DNA of 64,000 nt from Pseudomonas tremae (GTDB lineage: Bacteria; Pseudomonadota; Gammaproteobacteria; Pseudomonadales; Pseudomonadaceae): the NCBI RefSeq assembly GCF_001401155.1, contig NZ_LJRO01000352.1, forward strand, positions 62,001 through 126,000. The letters run 5' to 3'. The notes below the pieces were generated by a model. It had not been told where the DNA came from. It did not search any database and saw nothing but the letters and a program-made list of their open reading frames with translations. Position numbers and translations under genes: made by a program. Shown one piece after another: positions 49,169 to 57,507 of this stretch (position 1 is its first letter; every line of letters starts with the position of its first letter).

Positions 49169-49531
49169 ATGTTGTTACGGGGTTTGACATGGTTGGTGCT
49201 GTTCCAGTTACTGGGAACGGCACTCAACCATCTGTTTCTGTCGATACTGCCAGGGCCGATCATCGGCCTGGTATTGCTGATGGCCTATCTGATGATGCGT
49301 GGTGAAGTTAGCGAACCTGTCAGCGTGGCGGCCAGCAGCCTGTTGCGTTATCTGCCACTGCTGCTGGTGCCGCCAGCTGTCGGTGTGATGGTTTACGCAT
49401 CCGCCATCGCCGAGGATTTCTGGGCGATCTTCGGCACGCTCACCTTGTCGCTGATGATTTCACTGACGTTTGCCGGCTGGCTGATGCAGAAACTCATCCA
49501 GCGTCAGAGCCGTCGCCGGGAGGTTTCATGA
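49169..49531 (+). CDS. LrgA/CidA-family holin-like membrane protein
   Basis: A 120-residue membrane protein with four transmembrane segments: LTWLVLFQLLGTALNHLFL, LPGPIIGLVLLMAYLMM, LRYLPLLLVPPAVGVMVYA and FGTLTLSLMISLTFAGWL. PGPIIGLVLL and LLFVPPAVGV-like LLVPPAVGVM are the LrgA signatures. LrgA/CidA pairs modulate autolysis or export overflow metabolites. Coupled to lrgB by ATGA. Confidence 0.88.
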   Translation: MLLRGLTWLVLFQLLGTALNHLFLSILPGPIIGLVLLMAYLMMRGEVSEPVSVAASSLLRYLPLLLVPPAVGVMVYASAIAEDFWAIFGTLTLSLMISLTFAGWLMQKLIQRQSRRREVS

Positions 49532-50244
49532 GCATGGACTGGCACGGTGCGTGGCTGTCGGTGATTCACCATCCCTTGTTCGGGATCGCGATCACGTTGG
49601 GGGCTTATCAACTGGCGATGGCCGCGTACGAAAAAACCCGCTGGCTGTTCCTGCAGCCCGTGCTGGTGTCGATGATTGTGGTGATCGGGGTCGTGCTGTT
49701 CTGTGGCCTTGAGTACGAAGAGTACCGTAAAAGCACTGAAATCCTCGGTACGCTGCTGGGGCCTGCCACCGTTGCGCTGGCCGTGCCGCTGTATCTGAAC
49801 ATGCGACGGATTCGGCAGTTGCTCTGGCCGGTGTTGACTACGCTGGTAATCGGCGGGGTATTTGCCACCGGGCTTTGCGTGGGGCTCGGAGTACTGTTTG
49901 GCGCCGATCACATGATCCTGATGACCATGGCGCCGAAGTCGGTGACCTCGCCGATCGCCATGCTGGTGGCCGAGCAGATTGGCGGAGTCGCTGCGCTGGC
50001 GGCGGTTTTTGTATTGATTACCGGGGTATTTGGTGCCATTTTCGGCCCGGGTCTGCTGTCGCTGGCCGGGGTGGATCATCCCGCAGCTCGCGGCATGGCA
50101 CTGGGCTTGACCGCGCATGCGGTGGGAACGTCTGTGGCACTGCAGGAAGGTGAGGAATCGGGGGCTTTTGCTGCGTTGGCAATGAGTCTGATGGGCGTTG
50201 CAACGGCATTGTTCCTGCCGCTGGCAATGTCGCTGGCCATTTGA
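49528..50244 (+). CDS. LrgB-family membrane protein
   Basis: A 238-residue protein with about seven membrane segments. LGPATVALAVPLYLNMRRIR, LAPKSVTSPIAM-like MAPKSVTSPIAMLVAEQIGG and ARGMALGLTAHAVGTSVALQEGEESGAFAALAMSL are family signatures (LGPATVALA, AHAxGT). Partner of the LrgA gene just upstream. Role in murein hydrolase control or metabolite export is by family, not shown here. Confidence 0.9.
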   Translation: MSMDWHGAWLSVIHHPLFGIAITLGAYQLAMAAYEKTRWLFLQPVLVSMIVVIGVVLFCGLEYEEYRKSTEILGTLLGPATVALAVPLYLNMRRIRQLLWPVLTTLVIGGVFATGLCVGLGVLFGADHMILMTMAPKSVTSPIAMLVAEQIGGVAALAAVFVLITGVFGAIFGPGLLSLAGVDHPAARGMALGLTAHAVGTSVALQEGEESGAFAALAMSLMGVATALFLPLAMSLAI

Positions 50245-50260
50245 AGGGAGGGGGCTTTAC

Positions 50261-50851
50261 ATGACATTGCCATTGTTTCCACTGAACGCCGTACTGTTTC
50301 CGGGCTGCGTTCTTGATCTGCAGCTGTTTGAAGCACGCTATCTGGACATGATCGGCCGCTGTATGAAGCAGGGCCAGGGCTTTGGTGTGGTGTGCATCAC
50401 CGAGGGCAGCGAGGCCGGGTCTGTGCCAGACGGCTACTCGCGGATTGGCTGCGAAGCGCTGGTCGAGGATTTCGAGCAGCAGGACAACGGTCTTCTGGGC
50501 ATCCGGGTCGTGGGTGGCCGCCGCTTCCGGGTAGTCGCAGCCGAAGTTCAGCGCGATCAATTGCTGGTGGCCGAAGTCGAGTGGCTGACAGAGCCTGAAG
50601 AGCGTCCTTTGCAGGAAGAAGACGCCGACCTCGTCGCGCTGCTTGAAGCCCTTGCCGAGCACCCGATGGTCGCGTCGTTGAACATGGGCGTGTCCGCCGA
50701 GGGCCAGTATTCGTTGTCCAATCAGCTCGCCTATCTGCTGCCATTCACGGAAAAGGACAAAGTTGGCCTGCTGGAAATCGACGACCCCGAAGAGCGCCTT
50801 GACGCGATTCAGGAACTGCTTGATGAAATGCAGGGCGATATGCAGGCTTGA
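50261..50851 (+). CDS. Lon N-terminal-type substrate-binding domain protein
   Basis: A 196-residue protein consisting of the Lon protease N-terminal (LON/PUA-like) domain without ATPase or protease. LPLFPLNAVLFPGCVLDLQLFEARYLDMIGRCM and GFGVVCITEG open the family; LLEALAEHPMV and LSNQLAYLLPFTEKDKVGLLEIDDPEERL complete it. GGAGGGGG precedes ATG 50261. Standalone members are of unknown use; substrate or nucleic-acid binding has been proposed. Confidence 0.85.
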   Translation: MTLPLFPLNAVLFPGCVLDLQLFEARYLDMIGRCMKQGQGFGVVCITEGSEAGSVPDGYSRIGCEALVEDFEQQDNGLLGIRVVGGRRFRVVAAEVQRDQLLVAEVEWLTEPEERPLQEEDADLVALLEALAEHPMVASLNMGVSAEGQYSLSNQLAYLLPFTEKDKVGLLEIDDPEERLDAIQELLDEMQGDMQA

Positions 50852-50868
50852 GGTTAAACGTAATCTCG

Positions 50869-50893
50869 TGCCAATGCTCCGCGTTGGCATGCA
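50869..50893. repeat. REP-like palindrome
   Basis: tgccaatgctccgcgttggcatgca, a near-perfect palindrome with core ctccgc; the same unit with one change lies at 62011. Located in the 140-base spacer between convergent genes, where it may also act as a transcription barrier. Confidence 0.65.
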
Positions 50894-50994
50894 TTGAGTG
50901 AGACTTTACGTCACAACCCGAAGCTACTCACTCAAGGCCGGACGCAGAGCCTGCGCAACGAGAATCGTGACTGTCGCACGGTATTAAGGCTCAA

Positions 50995-51558
50995 TCACCG
51001 CGGCGGGTATTGCTCCAGTATCTTCGCGACGGTCGTGCGGATAGCCTGGTCGCGTTCAGCCGGGTTGCCGGCATTGTCACTGAGGATGCGCTCGGTGCTG
51101 CCGCGCCAGACCAGTTTGCCGTCCTTGCCGTCGAACAGATCAATCTGCAGGGTGCTGACCTTGTAGTCGACGCTGCGCGTTTCGGTGTTTATCGGGCCGT
51201 TCCAGTAGCCGTAGCCTCCCCAAGGGCTCCAGCCGCCGCCGTAATTGGTGCTGACGGTCTGCTGGCGATTTTCGACAATCAGCCAAGTCTGCACTTTCAG
51301 ATCCGGGCGCGCGCCATTTACGGCCATGCGCAAGCCGCGCTGGTCCAGCTGCTCGCTGATCGACTGACGGATGCGCTGCTCGGTCAGGTCGCTTTTGAGG
51401 CGCGGGTCATCCGGTTGATACTGAACGCCGGGCTCCTTCCAGCTCCAGGTGCGATAACCGGCGAAATCCCGCTGGGCATCAAAGTCGCGATTGATCGAGT
51501 TGCTCTGACAGGCAGCCAGTAGCACAGCGCAGGACAGCAGGACGATACGGCGGAACAT
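50995..51558 (-). CDS. DUF4136 lipoprotein
   Basis: A 187-residue lipoprotein: signal IVLLSCAVLLAACQS with lipobox LAAC, then a DUF4136 domain (DFAGYRTWSWKEP, LTEQRIRQSISEQLDQRGLR, VQTWLIVENRQQT, LQIDLFDGKDGKLVWRGSTERIL). Cell-envelope located. Function unknown. The next gene on the same strand encodes a related DUF4136 protein, so this is a tandem pair. Confidence 0.85.
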   Translation of the reverse strand: MFRRIVLLSCAVLLAACQSNSINRDFDAQRDFAGYRTWSWKEPGVQYQPDDPRLKSDLTEQRIRQSISEQLDQRGLRMAVNGARPDLKVQTWLIVENRQQTVSTNYGGGWSPWGGYGYWNGPINTETRSVDYKVSTLQIDLFDGKDGKLVWRGSTERILSDNAGNPAERDQAIRTTVAKILEQYPPR

Positions 51559-51575
51559 GGCAGTTCTCCGAAAGG

Positions 51576-52199
51576 TTACGAAGGCGGATAAGCCGTCAGC
51601 GCTTGTTGCACGGCCTGACGTAGAGCTTTGCTGCGGTCTGCCAGATTATTGCTGCTATGTGCGTCTGCACTGGCGCTCCAGACGGGCTGGCCCGTGCGGG
51701 CATCGAACAGGTTGATCTGCACCACCATGACTTTTTCCTGATACGTGCGCACCACCGGCACGCTGGCGTAACCGCCATAACCTGGCCGATAGCCACCGTA
51801 AGGTCCATAACCCGGGCCGCCACCGTAATACGGATCGACGTCTTCGCGCACCTGACGCAGGCGCACCTCCTGACGCGTCGTGGCGCTGACGTACAGGTCG
51901 GCAGGCTGATTGTTGCGGGCTGGCCGCAGGCCACGCTGATCCAGGCCATTGCTCAACGCTTCGACCACCTGCGCCGAATCCACCCAGGCTGTTCCGGGCG
52001 GCAACTGACCGTTGAGCCAGCCCCAGGTCCGGTACTTCGCATAATCTCGCGGCGGCGCAGGGTAGGCGCTCATGTCCAGCGTGTTGGCTGCCTGCGGCGG
52101 CGCAGGCGGCATAGGCAGCGAACTGGCCACGTAAGGATTGTCGCTTTGGCAGGCACTGACCCCGAAGAACAGAGCCAGCAAGGCAAGACGGTACTTCAT
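51576..52199 (-). CDS. DUF4136 lipoprotein with Gly/Tyr-rich insert
   Basis: A 207-residue lipoprotein: signal ALLALFFGVSACQSDNP with lipobox VSAC, DUF4136 core (RDYAKYRTWGW, VVEALSNGLDQRGLRPAR, VVQINLFDARTGQPVWSASADAHSS). A Gly/Tyr/Pro-rich insert (YYGGGPGYGPYGGYRPGYGGYASV in parts) lies between strands. Start ATG 52199 keeps the signal at the N-terminus. It is the upstream gene of the pair, so both may be cotranscribed from its promoter. Confidence 0.82.
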   Translation of the reverse strand: MKYRLALLALFFGVSACQSDNPYVASSLPMPPAPPQAANTLDMSAYPAPPRDYAKYRTWGWLNGQLPPGTAWVDSAQVVEALSNGLDQRGLRPARNNQPADLYVSATTRQEVRLRQVREDVDPYYGGGPGYGPYGGYRPGYGGYASVPVVRTYQEKVMVVQINLFDARTGQPVWSASADAHSSNNLADRSKALRQAVQQALTAYPPS

Positions 52200-52218
52200 G
52201 GTGGTCTCCGCAATAGTG

Positions 52219-52968
52219 TCAGACCGGACGGCAGATCCAGTGCAGGTATCGACCCAGCCCTGCAAAGGCTGGGTGACGCCGATGCGCCAGCTCCATCTCC
52301 AGCAGCTCTGTCAGTTCGGCCCGAGCCTGGAATTCTATCGGCATGTAATCGTGAAACACCCGCACACCGCTACGGGTTTCGATGCTCCACAACCCCTCAA
52401 GTTGCGCCTCTAGCTCACGAGGGTCGAGCGGTTGTTGAGGTGTCAGGCTCTGCTTTTCTCCGGCCATGTCATTCTTGCGCATCTTGCGGAAATGGCCTTT
52501 CAACAGGTTGCGATAGATCAGCGCGTCGCGGTTATAGAACGCCAGTGACAGCCAGCCGTCGTGCTTGGTCAGCTGGCGCAGCACGGGAAGGATCGTGTGC
52601 GGCTCGGCGAGCCATTCCAGCACAGCGTGGCACAGCACCAGATCATATGTGTCACTCAGTAATCCGGGCAGCGCTTGCCAAGGGGCCTGAATGAAGGTTG
52701 CCGTCTGTCCGGCATCGGCGAAACGCTGGCGCGCGCCTTCCAGCATGGGCTCGGCAGGTTCGGCCAGCGTCACCTCGTGGCCTTGCTCGGCCAGCCACAG
52801 CGACATGTGGCCCAGGCCTGCGCCGATGTCCAGCACGCGCAGTGATCGGTCCGGCAAGGCCTCGGTCAGATCCGCCTGCAGCACGGCGAGGCGAATGGCG
52901 CCTTTCGCGCCGCCATAGATCTTTTCCGCAAAGCGGGTCGCCAACTGGTCGAAATGACGGTCACTCAC
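52219..52968 (-). CDS. cmoM: tRNA 5-carboxymethoxyuridine methyltransferase CmoM
   Basis: A 249-residue SAM enzyme. DRHFDQLATRFAEKIYGGAKGAIRLAVL is the CmoM N-terminus, VLDIGAGLGHMSLWLAEQGHEVTLAEPAE motif I and acidic ribose-binding residue, LCHAVLEWL the post-I motif, and FHDYMP and YLHWICRP near the end. It methylates cmo5U34 in tRNA to mcmo5U. I chose GTG 52968, which overlaps the MazG-like gene's stop (GTGA) and matches the Escherichia start. Confidence 0.93.
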   Translation of the reverse strand: MSDRHFDQLATRFAEKIYGGAKGAIRLAVLQADLTEALPDRSLRVLDIGAGLGHMSLWLAEQGHEVTLAEPAEPMLEGARQRFADAGQTATFIQAPWQALPGLLSDTYDLVLCHAVLEWLAEPHTILPVLRQLTKHDGWLSLAFYNRDALIYRNLLKGHFRKMRKNDMAGEKQSLTPQQPLDPRELEAQLEGLWSIETRSGVRVFHDYMPIEFQARAELTELLEMELAHRRHPAFAGLGRYLHWICRPV

Positions 52969-53270
52969 GGGGCGAATCTCCGTTCGCTGTCCGCCAGTTT
53001 GTTGCGTACCACTTCTTCCATGTCCAGCCCCAGTTCGCTGCACAGCAACAATAGGTAAAGAACGATATCGCCAACTTCCTGACCGGCATGCTCCAGTTGG
53101 TCGGCAGGCAGCTCGCGGGACTGGTCTTCACGCAGCCACTGGAATATTTCCACTAGCTCGGCCATCTCCACGCTGGCCGCCATGGCCAGGTTCTTGGGGC
53201 TGTGAAATGGCTTCCAGTCGTTCTGGTCGCGAATACGGTGCAGGCGTCGGGTCAACTCGTCGAGGTTCAT
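52965..53270 (-). CDS. MazG-like nucleotide pyrophosphohydrolase
   Basis: A 101-residue small all-alpha NTP pyrophosphatase. The metal-binding acids lie in SVEMAELVEIFQW (ExxE) and EVGDIVLYLLLLCSELG (ExxD), as in MazG and related RS21-C6 family enzymes. Substrate probably a modified or canonical (d)NTP; unspecified. ATG 53270 (MNLDELTRR) is chosen; the open frame extends upstream. Coupled to cmoM. Confidence 0.88.
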   Translation of the reverse strand: MNLDELTRRLHRIRDQNDWKPFHSPKNLAMAASVEMAELVEIFQWLREDQSRELPADQLEHAGQEVGDIVLYLLLLCSELGLDMEEVVRNKLADSERRFAP

Positions 53271-53390
53271 TGTGCTCTCCTGAAGACGCATAGCTTCAGG
53301 GGGAACGGTCCGCCAGGCAAGTGGGCGTTCGGGTTTGTTTAGCCAAGGCTCAATCATGACCAGAGAGCCATGCTCCTGAATCAGGAAAAC

Positions 53391-54251
53391 CTACCGGGTA
53401 ACCGGTTGCCAGCTACCAGTCATGTGCACAATGTCATTGTCGTCATCCACCCGGAACTGCCCCTGCGAACCTCCGGCACTGGCCGACAGCATCACATCGG
53501 CAGGCAGGCGCACCGACTTCTTGAACTGTGCGCTGATTTCGATATTCGAGGTGGGCAAGTGCTCATCGAGTGCGGCCAGGGCGCGTGCCTTCAGCCACAT
53601 GCCGTGAGCGATGGCCCGTGGGAAGCCGAACATCTTGGCGCTGGGTGCGCTGAGGTGAATCGGGTTGTAGTCGCCAGACACCTTGGCGTAATCGCGGCCA
53701 ATCTGCGGCGGTGCCCGCCAGCTTTCCACCTGCATCAGCGGGAGCTGCACCGACTCTTCCGGCTCGGCGGACGAACTGTTCGATTCGGCAGCGGTACAAA
53801 GCATGGTGCTTTCTTCTTCCCAGAGCAGCCCCAGCCCGTCTTCGGCCTGCGTCACCAGCGTGAACATCGCGCCCTTGCGGTGCGGGCGCAGGTTGGTGGC
53901 CTGCACGCTGATGTACAGCTGACTGACGCCACCCAGCGGGCGATGGATGCGGATGCAATTATCGATGTGAATCAGCCCCAACAACGGGAACGGAAATTCC
54001 TGCGACGTCATCAACTGCATCTGTAGCTGAAACGCCATGACATGCGGATAGGTCGGCGGCAGCAGGCTGCTGTCCTCAAACCCGCAGACCTTGCGATATG
54101 CCTCTACCTTTGTAGCGTCTACTGCAACCCAGCTGCGCAAGCCAAGATCGGGTAACTGCGAGCCTGTCACCTTGCGGCGGCGCATTGCCGCCTGCAGGAA
54201 CAGGTTTGAAAGGGGTTGCAGAGAATCGAGGTAGCGCCAGTGAGCAGTCAT
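53391..54251 (-). CDS. MaoC-like acyl dehydratase
   Basis: A 286-residue double hot-dog protein. The hydratase-2 motif is DYNPIHLSAPSAKMFGFPRAIAHGMWLKARAL, including Asp and His of the catalytic centre. The N-terminal half (PPTYPHVMAFQLQMQLM... GLIHIDNCIRIHRPLGG) is the substrate-binding repeat without catalytic residues. It hydrates or dehydrates a 2-enoyl-CoA or -ACP. Lies beside a FabG-like reductase and a thiolase, forming a lipid-chain module. Confidence 0.85.
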   Translation of the reverse strand: MTAHWRYLDSLQPLSNLFLQAAMRRRKVTGSQLPDLGLRSWVAVDATKVEAYRKVCGFEDSSLLPPTYPHVMAFQLQMQLMTSQEFPFPLLGLIHIDNCIRIHRPLGGVSQLYISVQATNLRPHRKGAMFTLVTQAEDGLGLLWEEESTMLCTAAESNSSSAEPEESVQLPLMQVESWRAPPQIGRDYAKVSGDYNPIHLSAPSAKMFGFPRAIAHGMWLKARALAALDEHLPTSNIEISAQFKKSVRLPADVMLSASAGGSQGQFRVDDDNDIVHMTGSWQPVTR

Positions 54252-54281
54252 TATCCATCTCCTTGAGCTTGGTACAGGGCC

Positions 54282-55637
54282 TCAGGCCCCGATTACACTT
54301 TGACCACATACACGCAACACTTGACCGCTCACCGCGCCGCTGCCTGCCTGGCTGAACCACGCCACCGCTTCGGCAACATCCTGAGGCGAGCCGCCCTGGC
54401 CCAAAGTACTCATGCGCCGACCCGCTTCGCGCAGAGTGAAAGGCATCTTGGCCGTCATCTTTGTTTCGATAAAACCTGGGGCAACTGCGTTGATACTGAT
54501 ACCACGGGCCTTGAGCGCCGGGGCCATGGCGCGGGCAAAGCCGATCAGCCCGGCCTTGCTGGTGGTGTAGTTGGTCTGACCGCGATTACCGGCGATACCG
54601 CTGATCGAGGCCATCAGCACGATTCGTGCGTTGTCGTTCAGTGCGCCGCCGTCAAGCAGGGCCTGGGTCAGTACTTGCGGGGCATTGAGGTTGACGGCCA
54701 GTACCGAGTCCCAGAAGTCCTCCGGCATGTTGGCGAGCGTCTTGTCGCGAGTAATGCCGGCATTGTGAATCAGAATATCGACGCCCCCTGGCAAGTGCTC
54801 GAGTAACTGGGCGGGAGCATCCTCGGCACAGATATCCAGCGCCAGAGCCTGGCCGCCGAGTCGCGAGGCCAGCGCTTCCAGTTCATTTCGGCTTTGTGGC
54901 ACGTCCAGCAGGATGACCTGTGCGCCGTCACGCGTCAGGGTTTCGGCAATCGACGCCCCAATGCCCCGCGCAGCGCCGGTGACCACAGCCTTGCGTCCGG
55001 CCAGCGGGCGTGTCCAGTCCTGGACCTGTGTCGGGCAGGCGCTCAGGTGAACGAGCTGGCCTGTAATGAACGCCGCTTTGGGTGTGAGGAAAAAGCGCAA
55101 CGCGCCTTCCAGTTGATCCTGCGCATCTTCATCCACCTGCAACAGCTTGACCGTTGCACCGTTGCGCATTTCTTTGGCCAGCGAGCGGCTGAAGCCTTCT
55201 ATCGCCTGCTGAGTGCTGGCCGCCAGCGGGTCTTCCAGCGTTGCCGGCGACCTTGCCAGAATCACCACATGCGCGCAGTGGTCGAGGTTGCGCAACAGGG
55301 GTTGAAAGAAATCACGGAGCTGCTTGAGCTGGTCGGTTCGCAGGATCTGACTGGCATCGAAAACCACTGCCTTGAGCCGAGGCCCCTGATTGGCCACCCA
55401 GGTGCTGGCACCGGGCATTTCGCTGCCGAAGCTGTAAAGCGAGTCGGTCAGGCGGCTGGCGAATTGACGGACCTGATCGCCCAACGGTCCGGCGCTGATC
55501 AACAGCGTCCCTTCGACGGGGCGAAGGCGCCCGGCCTGCCAGCGCTCCAGGTGCGCAGGGGCTGGCAGACCTGTAGCGTTCACCAGACGCCGACCCATAT
55601 CGGAGTTGGCGAAATCTATGTAGCGATCTGACGGCAT
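54282..55637 (-). CDS. High-molecular-weight 3-oxoacyl-ACP/CoA reductase (FabG4-like)
   Basis: A 451-residue protein. The C-terminal ~250 residues are an SDR: VVTGAARGIGASIAETL, NAGITRDKTLANM, catalytic Ser ASISGIAGNRGQ, YTTSK and PGFIETKMTAKMPF. The N-terminal ~200 residues form a second, flavodoxin-like domain without the YxxxK motif, as in FabG4. It reduces 3-oxoacyl substrates, often CoA-linked. It is divergent from the thiolase gene and upstream of the MaoC gene on the same strand. Confidence 0.88.
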   Translation of the reverse strand: MPSDRYIDFANSDMGRRLVNATGLPAPAHLERWQAGRLRPVEGTLLISAGPLGDQVRQFASRLTDSLYSFGSEMPGASTWVANQGPRLKAVVFDASQILRTDQLKQLRDFFQPLLRNLDHCAHVVILARSPATLEDPLAASTQQAIEGFSRSLAKEMRNGATVKLLQVDEDAQDQLEGALRFFLTPKAAFITGQLVHLSACPTQVQDWTRPLAGRKAVVTGAARGIGASIAETLTRDGAQVILLDVPQSRNELEALASRLGGQALALDICAEDAPAQLLEHLPGGVDILIHNAGITRDKTLANMPEDFWDSVLAVNLNAPQVLTQALLDGGALNDNARIVLMASISGIAGNRGQTNYTTSKAGLIGFARAMAPALKARGISINAVAPGFIETKMTAKMPFTLREAGRRMSTLGQGGSPQDVAEAVAWFSQAGSGAVSGQVLRVCGQSVIGA

Positions 55638-55745
55638 GGAACACTCTCCTGAAGTCGGGGTTCAAAGGAATGGACCACGTTGGTACGACGTTCGTTCTTG
55701 CGATCGACACGGCTCATTCATTCGTTTGTAGAAAGGGAGTTTTCC

Positions 55746-57023
55746 ATGACGCATCCACGTCGGGTCGCCATCGTCGGCGGTAACCGTATTCCGTTCGCGC
55801 GCTCCAACGGCCCTTACGCGAAGGCGAGCAATCAGGACATGCTGACCGCGGCCCTCGAAGGCCTGATCGAGCGTTTCAATCTGCATGGCTTGCGCTTGGG
55901 CGAAGTGGTGACCGGCGCGGTACTCAAGCACTCCAGAGACTTCAACCTGACCCGTGAATGCGTGCTGGGCTCGCGGCTGTCCGCGCAGACCCCGGCCTAC
56001 GACATTCAGCAGGCCTGTGGCACCGGGCTGGAGGCGGCATTGCTGGTAGCCAACAAGATCGCGCTGGGGCAGATCGACTGCGGCATTGCCGGAGGCGTGG
56101 ACACTACGTCGGATGCGCCGATAGGTGTCAATGAGGGGCTGCGCAATATCCTGCTGCAGGTCAATCGCAGCAAAACTCCTGGCGACAAGCTCAAGACCCT
56201 TCTGCAACTGCGTCCGCATCATCTCAAGCCCGAGCTGCCGCGCAACGGTGAGCCGCGCACAGGCCTTTCCATGGGGCAACATTGTGAGTTGATGGCGCAG
56301 GCCTGGGGCATAGAACGTGCGCCGCAGGACCAGCTTGCGCTGGAAAGCCACCTGAAAATGGCCGCGGCCTATGCCGAGGGCTGGCAGGATGATTTGATGA
56401 CGCCCTACTTGGGGCTCAACCGTGACAACAACCTGCGCCCGGACCTGACGCTGGAGAAACTGGCGAGTCTCAAGCCCGCTTTCGAGCGCAGCGCCAAGGG
56501 TACGCTGTCGGCGGGCAACTCGACGCCGCTGACCGACGGCGCGTCCGTCGTGCTGCTGGCCAGCGAAGAGTGGGCTCGCGAGCGGGGTTTGCCGGTGCTG
56601 GCTTACTGGCGTGATGGTGAGGCGGCGGCTGTGGATTTCGTCAAGGGCGCAGAAGGGCTGCTGATGGCTCCGGTCTATGCCGTGCCGCGTCTGCTGGCCC
56701 GCAATGGCCTGACCCTTCAGGATTTTGATTACTACGAAATTCACGAAGCCTTTGCTGCTCAGGTGCTGTGTACCCTCAAGGCTTGGGAGGATGCCGATTA
56801 CTGCAAGACCCGCCTGGGGCTGGACGCGCCACTGGGGACGATCGATCGCAGCAAAATGAACGTCAAAGGCAGTTCGCTCGCAGCCGGCCACCCGTTTGCC
56901 GCCACCGGAGGCCGGATCGTCGCCAACCTGGCCAAACTGCTGGATGCGGCAGGCAGCGGGCGCGGACTGATATCCATCTGCGCCGCAGGCGGGCAGGGCG
57001 TGACGGCGATACTTGAGCGTTAG
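55746..57023 (+). CDS. Acetyl-CoA C-acyltransferase (FadI-like thiolase)
   Basis: A 425-residue thiolase. Nucleophilic Cys in IQQACGTGLEAALL, His in EIHEAFAAQVL, the substrate-activating Cys in SICAAGGQGVTAILER, and the GHPFAATGGR loop. It joins or cleaves 3-oxoacyl-CoA. The RRVAIVGGNRIPFARSNGPY start is FadI-like. ATG 55746 has GGGAG upstream. Divergent to the FabG/MaoC genes, so the three could make or degrade fatty chains together. Confidence 0.9.
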   Translation: MTHPRRVAIVGGNRIPFARSNGPYAKASNQDMLTAALEGLIERFNLHGLRLGEVVTGAVLKHSRDFNLTRECVLGSRLSAQTPAYDIQQACGTGLEAALLVANKIALGQIDCGIAGGVDTTSDAPIGVNEGLRNILLQVNRSKTPGDKLKTLLQLRPHHLKPELPRNGEPRTGLSMGQHCELMAQAWGIERAPQDQLALESHLKMAAAYAEGWQDDLMTPYLGLNRDNNLRPDLTLEKLASLKPAFERSAKGTLSAGNSTPLTDGASVVLLASEEWARERGLPVLAYWRDGEAAAVDFVKGAEGLLMAPVYAVPRLLARNGLTLQDFDYYEIHEAFAAQVLCTLKAWEDADYCKTRLGLDAPLGTIDRSKMNVKGSSLAAGHPFAATGGRIVANLAKLLDAAGSGRGLISICAAGGQGVTAILER

Positions 57024-57071
57024 GCAAATACCCGGGGACATGGGCATAATCCGCTGCTGCGTGGTCAAGGT

Positions 57072-57142
57072 TGGACGCGGAGCGTCCAGAACGGCATGCC
57101 CACGCGGAGCGTGGGAGCGCACTTCGTGACACTCTGCGTCAC
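57072..57142. repeat. Cluster of three REP-type palindromes
   Basis: tggacgc-gga-gcgtcca (57072-57088), cccacgc-gga-gcgtggg (57099-57115) and gtgacactctgcgtcac (57126-57142). Cores gcggagc and ctctgcg recur at 62011-62199. Typical of P. syringae REP families. Confidence 0.75.
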
Positions 57143-57197
57143 AGCCGCGCGAGGGATGACTAATCAGTACTATTGGCGTGTAACGTTGAGGTAAAGC

Positions 57198-57476
57198 ATG
57201 GGGCTCATTATTGGCGTGTCGGTACTGGCAATTCTGATCAGCGCCGCGCTCTATCTCTTCGACAAAGGCGCGCGGACTCGCTGGTTGCGGCCTTACATCG
57301 GCCTTGCGCTGATCGGTTTGCTGATCGGCGGGATGGGGTTGCTGGTGGGGCTGGTGTCCGATGACATCGAAGGTTATTTTTTGCTGGTTGCCAAATGGGT
57401 GATCGCCGTGACCGGTATCATGTTCTGCCTGCGACTGATCATGCTGATCGCCAAACGCTTCATCGTCAGAAATTGA
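57198..57476 (+). CDS. Hypothetical small membrane protein
   Basis: A 92-residue protein with three transmembrane segments (LIIGVSVLAILISAALYLF, LRPYIGLALIGLLIGGMGLLVGLV, WVIAVTGIMFCLRLIMLI). No family recognised. It precedes the DUF726-like gene on the same strand after 31 bases, so they may be cotranscribed. Role unknown. Confidence 0.65.
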   Translation: MGLIIGVSVLAILISAALYLFDKGARTRWLRPYIGLALIGLLIGGMGLLVGLVSDDIEGYFLLVAKWVIAVTGIMFCLRLIMLIAKRFIVRN

Positions 57477-57507
57477 GCGCGCAATTCCCCATGCGTGACA
57501 GGACAAC

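Noticed and set aside
55662..57506. 614-codon minus-strand open frame opposite the thiolase
   Set aside because: It mirrors a well-supported thiolase on the other strand, and its sequence is rich in His, Gln and Arg without a family pattern. High-GC genomes often show such antisense frames.
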